Assembly: GCF_016458305.1 (NCBI RefSeq)
Contig: NZ_JAEMHL010000003.1
Location: 186,001-250,000, forward strand
Length of the DNA stretch: 64,000 nt
From: Geomonas anaerohicana
Lineage (GTDB): Bacteria; Desulfobacterota; Desulfuromonadia; Geobacterales; Geobacteraceae
Direction of reading: 5' to 3'
Below, in pieces: positions 54,484-60,856 of the stretch (positions are counted from its first letter, which is position 1; each line of letters opens with the position of its first letter). Both the position numbers and the translations under genes were made by a program. A model generated the notes under the pieces. The model was not told the DNA's origin. It did no database searches and worked only from the letters and a program-made list of their open reading frames with translations.

Positions 54484-55437
54484 TTGCTGAGGTTTTTACA
54501 CTCCATTTTCCGGCGCGGCACCAGGTCAGGTGCCGTGCCGGACTCCCTGGTAAACAAGGCCATCGAGCGCGCCGTGGACGGCACAGATCCCTGGATCCGT
54601 GCCGTCTTCGGCTACAAGAAAAAGCTCCGTCCCGCCGTCATGCACGCCATCGATCACGTGGTGGCCTTGGTGGACGGCACCGGGCCGGTCCTGCCCCTCG
54701 ACCCGCGCAGTTACGACAGTAATCCCAACTTGCGCATCTATTTCCTTACCGCCTCCGAGATGGGCGACTTTCTGGAACACGAGCCCAACCTGGTGCAGTT
54801 GCGGGGCAAGCGCGGCAGCCTTCAGCGCAGTGCCACGGCTCTTCTGCTCATGGAAAAGCGGGAGCGGATGACGCTTGGGGCATCGCTGTCAGGCGACGTG
54901 GTGCTGCGCGACGTGCCGCAGGTGTCGGTGAGTTTCGAGGCGCACCGTCTCATGGACCTGAACGGCAATGAGGAGGAAACCCGCTACCAGTTGAAGCGCC
55001 GGGCCTACGACCACCTGCTGCGTATCGCCTTAGGAAGGATCACGGAGCTGAAGACGAGGAGGGGCAACCTGGAAAAGCACCGGACCCTGCTGAGTTCGAA
55101 GCTCTCCCTGTTGCAGCGCGGCGGCTTTGGGTTCGACCCCCGTTCCGGGGGGGAGACCGACGTTGTCGGACTGGAGCAAAGGCTGGCCGACATCGAGGCT
55201 CAACTGCTGGCGATGGGGAAGGACGACAAGATGCTGGACGTGTATCTCGGTGTGGTTGCCGACGTGCTCGGGCGGGCCGAGCAACACCTGTGGCTGGGCA
55301 AGGAGACGCTCGTGGTCGACCGGATGGGGATTAAACGCAAGGAGGCCGGTGCCGATGCACGCGAGGTGAGCCTCGACGTACTGTGCGATGCGGAGGGGAG
55401 GAAACTGGTGGTCTCGCTGGTCAGCATCCCGGCCTGA
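54484..55437 (+). CDS. Hypothetical cytosolic protein
   Basis: 317 residues from the TTG at 54484, with GGAGG six bases upstream. No domain is recognised. The N-terminus is basic (RFLHSIFRRGTRS); the rest contains a likely coiled-coil/helical stretch (about 150-215, ARITELKTRRGNLEKHRTLL-type) and a final beta-rich part (LVVDRMGIKRKEA, VSLDVLCDAEGRKLVVSLV). There is no signal peptide or membrane helix. It follows mlaA by 15 bases and ends at a strong terminator, so it is the last gene of the TAXI/hydrolase/MlaA operon. Confidence 0.75.
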   Translation: MLRFLHSIFRRGTRSGAVPDSLVNKAIERAVDGTDPWIRAVFGYKKKLRPAVMHAIDHVVALVDGTGPVLPLDPRSYDSNPNLRIYFLTASEMGDFLEHEPNLVQLRGKRGSLQRSATALLLMEKRERMTLGASLSGDVVLRDVPQVSVSFEAHRLMDLNGNEEETRYQLKRRAYDHLLRIALGRITELKTRRGNLEKHRTLLSSKLSLLQRGGFGFDPRSGGETDVVGLEQRLADIEAQLLAMGKDDKMLDVYLGVVADVLGRAEQHLWLGKETLVVDRMGIKRKEAGADAREVSLDVLCDAEGRKLVVSLVSIPA

Positions 55438-55459
55438 CCGGTACCGCGCTACGCAAACT

Positions 55460-55496
55460 GCGCCCCCTGCGGTATCACCGCAGGGGGCGCTTTTGT
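55460..55496. terminator. Terminator of the TAXI-hydrolase-mlaA operon
   Basis: GCGCCCCCTGCGG (55460-55472) and CCGCAGGGGGCGC (55478-55490) pair perfectly around TATCA, followed by TTTTGTT. The convergent OYE gene ends just beyond. Confidence 0.93.
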
Positions 55497-56597
55497 TCAG
55501 GCCCGTTCCAGCTCGGGTTCGAGGACCACGCAGCGCAGCCCCAGCCCCTCCAGCGCAGGTCCGCAGCAGCCGTTGCAGGACAGGCAGACCGACTTGGCGC
55601 GGTCGCCGTCGTGCCACCTCTTGATGAGGTCGGGTTCGCCGATCAGGGGGCGGCTGAGCGCCACGAACTGGGTCTCACCCCGTTGCACCAGCTCCTCGGC
55701 AACCTCGAAAGAGCGGATCCCTCCCACGAGGATCAGCGGTATGCCTACCCGGTCCTGGTAATCCTGGGCGGCGCCGCGATAGTACGCCTCGTGCTCCGGG
55801 GTGGTCAGCTCGCCGAGTCGCGCCGGGATGAGGTCGTTGGAGAGGGGGGTGCCGCCGGAAAACTCGATGGCGTCGACGGAGGCCCGTTCCAGCATTGCCG
55901 CGACCAGCAGCGCCTCCTCGCCCGTCATGCCGTCCTCGAGAAAGTCGTCCGAGTTCATCTTCACCAGGATCGGGTAATCCGGGCCCACCTTGAGCCGCAC
56001 CGCGCGGACCACCTCCAGCAGCAGCCTGGCCCGGTTCTCCAGCGAGCCTCCGTAGCCGTCCTCGCGCCGGTTGAATGCGGGGGAGAGGAACTCGCTCAGC
56101 AAGAAGCCGTGCGCGGCATGGAGCTGCACCGCGTCGAAGCCGGCCGCTTTCCCTCTGGCAGCCGCGTCGGCGAAGGCGGAAATAACCCCTTCGATCTCGC
56201 CGCTGATGAGGGCCTGGTTGAGCGGCCCGTCCGCCGAGGGGACCCGCGGGCGCTCGCCGGTCAACTCCTGCGAGGAAAAGCGGCCTGCGTGTACCAGTTG
56301 CAGCGCGATCCGCCCGCCCGCGGCGTGCACCGCGTCCACCATGGCGGTGAGCCCGGGGAGGAACCGGTCGTGCCAAGCCGCCATCTGCCAGGGGGTCGAT
56401 TGACCACCCTTGGTGACAAAGGCGTAGCCGGAGATGATCAGACCCACCTCGTTTGTCGCCAGCTCCACCATCATGTCTGTCAGCCGGTGCGTGACCGAGC
56501 CATCCTCTGTCGCCAGGCCTTCCCATGTCGCCGAACGCACAAAGCGGTTCTTCAGAGTCAGTTTACCGATGCATGCCTCTTCGAAAAGTTCTGCCAT
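55497..56597 (-). CDS. NADH:flavin oxidoreductase (old yellow enzyme family)
   Basis: 366 residues from the ATG at 56597, six bases after AAGGAG; the frame stays open much further but without conservation. The FMN TIM barrel is clear: LKNRFVRSATWEGLATEDG, GLIISGYAFV, QLVHAGRFSS, FDAVQLHAAHGFLLSEFLSP, NRREDGYGGSLENRARLLLE and a C-terminal VALSRPLIGEPDLIKRW. It ends with CLSCNGCC, a Cys cluster at the place where the 2,4-dienoyl-CoA reductase group binds an iron-sulfur cluster. The C-terminal reductase domains of that group are absent. Substrate unknown. Confidence 0.9.
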   Translation of the reverse strand: MAELFEEACIGKLTLKNRFVRSATWEGLATEDGSVTHRLTDMMVELATNEVGLIISGYAFVTKGGQSTPWQMAAWHDRFLPGLTAMVDAVHAAGGRIALQLVHAGRFSSQELTGERPRVPSADGPLNQALISGEIEGVISAFADAAARGKAAGFDAVQLHAAHGFLLSEFLSPAFNRREDGYGGSLENRARLLLEVVRAVRLKVGPDYPILVKMNSDDFLEDGMTGEEALLVAAMLERASVDAIEFSGGTPLSNDLIPARLGELTTPEHEAYYRGAAQDYQDRVGIPLILVGGIRSFEVAEELVQRGETQFVALSRPLIGEPDLIKRWHDGDRAKSVCLSCNGCCGPALEGLGLRCVVLEPELERA

Positions 56598-56705
56598 CCC
56601 TTGCTCCTTGCTTCCTGCCGAATATGCCACGAGTGTTGTCGAATATTCTCTAGCTTTAATGTTGTCGTTCTTCGTTATTCCTAAAAATTCAGCAGCTTGC
56701 AACTT

Positions 56706-56721
56706 TGGCACGGCCGATGCT
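56706..56721 (+). promoter_or_regulatory. Strong candidate sigma-54 (-24/-12) promoter
   Basis: TGGCACGGCCGATGCT matches the consensus TGGCACG-N4-TTGCW at every position except one (A for T). The GG and GC are ten bases apart. It lies 64 bases ahead of the small periplasmic protein at 56785, which has its own AAAGGAGG. Confidence 0.7.
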
Positions 56722-56784
56722 CTATGTAGGTCAGCAGGCGCAATGAAGCGCTGAGCATGACACCTACTAAAGGAGGAAGTAACT

Positions 56785-57090
56785 ATGAAACAGAAACTCT
56801 TGGTCCTTATGGCAGTATCGCTTTTCGCAGCAGCAACCCCGGTCCTGGCCGACGAAGCCGTCAACCACGGCACCATGCACAAAGCCGGTGACGCGCAGTG
56901 CGAGAAAGAGTGCGCGATGCTCATCAAGGACTGCAACAACCAGGTCGACAGCATCCAGGACAGGATCAAAAAGCTCCAGGTAGCCATCAACGAGAAGGGG
57001 GCCAGCACCTACACCGTCGAGGAACTGAAGATCCTCCAGAAGAAGCTCCAGGAAGCCAACGAGACGTTGCGCGTGCTGAACAGGCACTAA
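56785..57090 (+). CDS. Small periplasmic coiled-coil protein of unknown function
   Basis: 101 residues. AAAGGAGG precedes the ATG. A signal peptide (about 1-22, LLVLMAVSLFAAATPVLA) is followed by a mature part with three close cysteines (AQCEKECAMLIKDCNN) and a heptad-like helix (LKILQKKLQEANETLRVL). The three cysteines could bind metal or form a disulfide; there is no CxxCH haem motif. It is a single-gene unit behind a near-consensus sigma-54 promoter, with a terminator shared with the convergent cytochrome gene. No family recognised. Confidence 0.8.
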   Translation: MKQKLLVLMAVSLFAAATPVLADEAVNHGTMHKAGDAQCEKECAMLIKDCNNQVDSIQDRIKKLQVAINEKGASTYTVEELKILQKKLQEANETLRVLNRH

Positions 57091-57116
57091 GACGGCGTCT
57101 CCCTCCGATGTCTAGA

Positions 57117-57144
57117 GGGACAGGCACCTGACGGAGCCAGTCCC
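57117..57144. repeat. Dispersed palindromic repeat, copy 3
   Basis: GGGACAGGCACCTGACG followed by GAGCCAGTCCC, in the same orientation as copy 2 at 51190 and opposite to copy 1 at 18582. Confidence 0.8.
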
Positions 57145-57174
57145 TTGGGCCGGACCCATGGCCGGTAGCGAGGA

Positions 57175-57210
57175 AAGGGCACGCTTCGCACGAAGCGCGC
57201 CCTTCTTCTT
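57175..57210. terminator. Bidirectional terminator
   Basis: AAGGGC-A-CGCTTCG and CGAAGCG-C-GCCCTT pair with an internal mismatch around CA, followed by TCTTCTTT. It lies between the convergent small periplasmic protein and cytochrome genes. Confidence 0.8.
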
Positions 57211-57224
57211 TGCCCGCGTGGCAG

Positions 57225-59093
57225 TTAGCGCTGCTTGAGCATCGCTTTGGCCAGCGCCAGGTTGTGGTAGGCGATGCTCCTGATTTTCTTCGCCTCCGCA
57301 CCCGTCGCTTTATAACCTGCCAGGAACGCATCCAGCTCTTTGCGGGCGGCATCGGTCTTCTGCTGGTCGTAGGGAAGCGAGAAATCGATCCCTTTGACGT
57401 CCCAGGCGGTTGACGGCAGCAGCGTAAAGGGCGCGATGTCCTCCACCTTGCGGGTGCCCGCCATTTCCGGCTTCTCCCACACCTGGTCGGTGAAGCGCAT
57501 GCCGTTCCGGTCCGCCACCACCGTATAGCTCCCCTTGAACGCCTTTTTCACGTCCGATTTCTCGAAATAGCTCCATTGCGATTTCCCCACCTGCGCGTGG
57601 GAGTCGTGGCAGGTCTGGCAGCCGCGCGGTTTGCCGATGGCATGGCTCATCTTGTCCATCTGCACCCACAGAATGGCCTTGTTCCCGGAGGGAAGGTCGC
57701 TGCGGGTGCCGACCCCGATGTAGGCGTCGTTGACGTCGCGGACGCCGCGCACCGCCTCGAAGAGTGCCGGTTCCCCGATGGCAGTGTTTCCGGGGATCTC
57801 CCTTTTGGGGATGGCACGGAACAAAAGCCCGGTCGGGGCCAGTTCCCGGGTCTGGTTCATCACCGCCATCGGGTAGGGCTTGACGCCGATCCAGCGTCCG
57901 TCCGCGTTCTTGATGATGGTGGGAAGGTCGCGGGTGCCGTAGTACTCCTTGTGCTTGCCGTAGGGCGTCTCCACGCCGAAGGTCATGCCGGGCCCCCAGA
58001 AGGTGTACTGGTAGGCGCCCACCAGGGTGACGTGGCAGGCCGCGCAGTCGACCTTGCCGTGCACCGAACCTGCCAGCGCCTGAATGATCTCGGCGTGGCA
58101 GTTGCCGCACGAGGCGCGCGCCTTGTCGGATCCGAGATGACCGAACTTGTGGTTCACCGGCTTGTGGCAGTCGGTACACTGCAGCCCGGCCTTGAAATGG
58201 GTGTCCTGGGGCAGGTTGGGCGGGAAGGAGTAATCGCCCCGGAAGTAGCCGGCGCCGCGCCTGCGGTCCATGGGCCCGGCATGGCAGATGCTCCCCCGTC
58301 CGCCGCCGTAGCAACTGGCGGTATCGGGGAGGCCGAAGCTGTGACTTCCTTTGCCCGCGTGGGGCTTGAAGTGGCAGTCGTTGCAGCCGGGATGGCACAT
58401 GTTGCAACTGCGATCCGAAGCAGCGTTCTGCGCCTCGCTGTACGGCACGGCGGTCTGTCCTTTCAGGTTGTCGTAGTTCTGGCCGAACCACATGCCGCAG
58501 TTCTGGGGTCCCGGGAGCTGTTCCGACCAGCTGCGGTATGATCTCTGGTGCTTCAGGCGCCCCATCTCGGAGCTGCTGTAGTCCTTCACCTCCTGGGCGT
58601 GGCACCTGCCGCAGGTTTTCTCCGCCACCGCCGGTGAGAAGGCGAAAGTCTTCGGGTCGCGGTCCTGCCAATGGATGTTGGCCACGGTCTTGATCCCGGC
58701 CGCCGCGAACTTTGCCGGATCCCCTTCGGGTATCATGCTCTCCATGTCATTGGCCCGCGGCACCAGCGCCTTCAAGGCTCCGGCGGCTTCGCGCGACAGT
58801 GCCTGTCCCTTCAGCTTGGGGCCCACCCCCACCAGGAAGGGCCGCACCATCCCCTGGTGCGCTCCCTCTTTGTCGGCCTTCCCGTCATCACCCAGGTGGC
58901 AGTCGACGCAGGTGGCACCCGGCATCTTTACCTCCCGATCCACCTGGGCCGGGTCCAGATACAGTGACTCTGCCCCCAGTTTCTTCATCATGGCTTTGTC
59001 ACTGTGACAGATGACACACTGAGAGTTGGTATCGGCCCCAAAGGCGAGGTTCGTCAGGATGAGAGAGGCGAGCAGTACTAGTATTGCTTTCAT
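57225..59093 (-). CDS. Periplasmic multihaem c-type cytochrome
   Basis: 622 residues from the ATG at 59093; ATGs six and thirty bases further up are alternatives. The signal peptide is about 1-20 (ILVLLASLILTNLAFG). Nine canonical CxxCH sites are visible: CVICH, CVDCH, CGRCH, CNMCH, CNDCH, CTDCH, CGNCH, CAACH and CQTCH. A tenth, SCYGGGRGSICH, has eight residues between the cysteines and could be a non-standard haem site. The last about 150 residues carry no haem motif. No known named family is recognised. It follows the rhodanese selenoprotein on the same strand, with a terminator-like hairpin between, and may act with it in periplasmic sulfur or electron transfer. Confidence 0.9.
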   Translation of the reverse strand: MKAILVLLASLILTNLAFGADTNSQCVICHSDKAMMKKLGAESLYLDPAQVDREVKMPGATCVDCHLGDDGKADKEGAHQGMVRPFLVGVGPKLKGQALSREAAGALKALVPRANDMESMIPEGDPAKFAAAGIKTVANIHWQDRDPKTFAFSPAVAEKTCGRCHAQEVKDYSSSEMGRLKHQRSYRSWSEQLPGPQNCGMWFGQNYDNLKGQTAVPYSEAQNAASDRSCNMCHPGCNDCHFKPHAGKGSHSFGLPDTASCYGGGRGSICHAGPMDRRRGAGYFRGDYSFPPNLPQDTHFKAGLQCTDCHKPVNHKFGHLGSDKARASCGNCHAEIIQALAGSVHGKVDCAACHVTLVGAYQYTFWGPGMTFGVETPYGKHKEYYGTRDLPTIIKNADGRWIGVKPYPMAVMNQTRELAPTGLLFRAIPKREIPGNTAIGEPALFEAVRGVRDVNDAYIGVGTRSDLPSGNKAILWVQMDKMSHAIGKPRGCQTCHDSHAQVGKSQWSYFEKSDVKKAFKGSYTVVADRNGMRFTDQVWEKPEMAGTRKVEDIAPFTLLPSTAWDVKGIDFSLPYDQQKTDAARKELDAFLAGYKATGAEAKKIRSIAYHNLALAKAMLKQR

Positions 59094-59176
59094 TGTCATA
59101 CCCCGGTCGGAGATTATAGTCACAGACCCTGAAAAGGGTACTCCTGATTTCCTCTATGACAATGCGGGGATTTCGA

Positions 59177-59212
59177 AAAAGTACGCCCCGGACAGGAACG
59201 CTGCCCGGGGCG
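59177..59212 (-). terminator. Terminator between selenoprotein and cytochrome genes
   Basis: CGCCCCGG (59184-59191) and CCGGGGCG (59205-59212) pair around a 13-nt loop, followed on the minus strand by TACTTTTT. It lies 25 bases after the selenoprotein stop and should at least partly separate it from the cytochrome gene. Confidence 0.75.
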
Positions 59213-59236
59213 GAACAATGCTGGTGCCGCGAGCTG

Positions 59237-60628
59237 CTACTTGATGGTGAAACTGCCGTCCTTGCTGGTGGTTATGGTGGCGTCCAGGTACTGGACCTGG
59301 TATCCCTTCTCCTTCAGGATGGTGTACGCCATTTCCGCCCTGGCACCGGTGGAGCAGTGCAGCACGACCTTCTTGTCCCTCGGTATCTCTGCCAGGCGGT
59401 CCGCGATCTCGTCGGCCGGGACGTTGGCCGCTCCCTTGATCAGGCCTGTTTTCTCAACTTCATCGCTGCCGCGAACGTCGATGACCGCCACCCCCGCGGG
59501 AATTCCGGCGGCAAAGGTGCGGAAATCAGCGACGGCGATGGTGCCTGGTTTGGGTTTGGGAACGTAGGTGACGTGATCGGCCGGTTTGCCCGTGGCCACC
59601 GCGTACCCTGCGCCCTGCCAGGCGGCGTAGCCGCCAGTGAGTACGCGCGGGCCGGGGTATCCCGCCCTGAGCAGCTTCATGGCAACCCGTTCGGCGCTGC
59701 CGTCACCCTTGGCATCGTAGATCACGATGGGAGGTTTCAGCTCCTTATTGGGAAAGGTCGCCAAAGTCTGGTCGAGCGCCTGCTCGGGCACGTTGACGGC
59801 ACCCTTGATGAACCCTTGCTGTGCCTGTGCCTCCGGGCGCACATCGAGGAGCACGAAAGAGAGGTCCTTGTCCAGCCAGGCTTCTTTCAACGCGTTCGCC
59901 TTCAGTACCGTGAAATTGCGGTTGTTCCATTCCGGGATGCCATCGTGGAAGATCTTTACGTTGCTGTAACCGAGCTTTTCCGCCTCACGGGCGGAAGAGG
60001 GGCTGAGCGCTCACGTGACGCCGGCACAGAAGTAGACCAGCAGTTCCCCCTTGTCCTTGGGAAGCTTGTCCAGGTTCTTCTGGAAAGCGGGGTAGGGGAT
60101 GTTGATGGCGGTTGGTATGGACCCCTCCTGGAACTTGGGAGTCGGCCGTGCGTCCACCAGGGTGTACTTCTCCTTCCCGGCGATCAGCTTTTCCACCTGC
60201 TCGACCTTCAGCTGTTTTTCGGCGGGCACCTTCATGGCCGGCTTGATGGAGATCTCGCTGATTTTCTTGATGCCGTTGCTCCCCGCCACATAGGCCACCC
60301 GCACTTCGTGACCTTTCTTGATGGCGCGCAGCGACTTCTCCAGGTTCCCCGGCACGGCTGCGTTGACGACATTGAGTGTGTCCTTGTCGAAGGCCACTAC
60401 CTCGGCACCGTCGTCGAACTTTAGCTGGATGGTCTGCGACTTCATGGCCACGTTGTCGAAGAAGCCGCGCAGTTGTCCCTCGGCCGGTTTGTGACAGACC
60501 GCGCACGATTTCACCTCTTTTACCTTCGCCTTGGCCGGTGCGGTCTCGCCTGCCAGTGCGCCATGCGCTGTCAACAAGGCTATGACAGACAGAGCAGACA
60601 GCGAACAGCTCATTCTTGGTACGGACAT
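59237..60628 (-). CDS. Selenocysteine-containing rhodanese protein (signal peptide, monohaem, three rhodanese domains; in-frame TGA read as Sec)
   Basis: 463 residues, with TGA at 60013-60011 as residue 206. The ATG at 60628 has AAAGGAGG upstream. Order: signal peptide (about 1-26, SALSVIALLTAHGALA), haem-binding CAVCH (42-46), a beta-rich region, rhodanese 1 (about 150-245), rhodanese 2 (about 247-345) and rhodanese 3 (about 360-463). Rhodanese 1 has the active-site loop VYFCAGVT-TGA-ALSPSSA, so Cys201 and the TGA fall where relatives have C-x4-C. After the TGA the frame continues as conserved rhodanese sequence (REAEKLGYSNVKIFHDGIPE), with no shift. Rhodanese 2 has Asp305 instead of Cys (IYDAKGD). 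Rhodanese 3 has Cys425 in HCSTGARAE. A hairpin directly after the TGA fits a bacterial SECIS. A nonsense pseudogene is the alternative. Likely periplasmic sulfur-transfer or redox function. Confidence 0.85.
59978..60013 (-). promoter_or_regulatory. Candidate bacterial SECIS element with its UGA codon
   Basis: On the minus strand the TGA (60013-60011) is followed after 14 bases by a perfect hairpin: TTCCGCC (59996-59990), loop CGTGA (59989-59985), GGCGGAA (59984-59978). The first G of the loop is the 23rd base after the TGA, within the usual 16-37 base window for SelB-dependent elements, and the loop is small with G/U near its start, as expected. Confidence 0.7.
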
Positions 60629-60707
60629 ACGTTTCCTCCTTTGGTAGTGGTATAGGATGGAAGTTGGTAGCAGGATATAAGCACACATATCGGTCAACAA
60701 TGGCATC

Positions 60708-60737
60708 GTTATAGCAGTTTTTTTGCATTGATGTCAC
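60708..60737 (-). promoter_or_regulatory. Candidate promoter of the rhodanese selenoprotein gene
   Basis: On the minus strand GTGACA (60737-60732) and TATAAC (60713-60708) are 18 bases apart. The leader to the ATG at 60628 would be about 72 bases. Confidence 0.45.
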
Positions 60738-60752
60738 GCCATCATGCAAATG

Positions 60753-60786
60753 AAAAAGAGGAATCATCCGTACGGGATAATTCCTC
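60753..60786 (-). terminator. Terminator of the 993-residue protein gene
   Basis: GAGGAATCATCCG and GGGATAATTCCTC (60758-60786) pair with a mismatch around a tight loop. On the minus strand the hairpin is followed by TTTTTC. It lies about 70 bases after the stop at 60857. Confidence 0.75.
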
Positions 60787-60856
60787 CCTTCCGCTTTGTC
60801 TTCCAAGCCTGCTACGCTGTTACAGCCCCACAGTCGAGATGCTTGTGACCGGACCA

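Noticed and set aside
56598-57008. N-terminal extension of the old yellow enzyme frame up to 57008
   Set aside because: It runs antisense through the small periplasmic protein gene and its promoter; the ATG at 56597 has a good RBS and the family N-terminus.
59237-59890. Separate two-rhodanese gene starting at a TTG at 59890
   Set aside because: The frame is continuous with the upstream one across the TGA, the TTG has no ribosome binding site, and it would lack a signal peptide although the upstream part has one.
60011-60628. Frameshifted or nonsense pseudogene reading of the rhodanese protein
   Set aside because: There is no frame change, both sides are intact, and the single TGA coincides with an active-site position and a downstream hairpin; selenocysteine explains this better.
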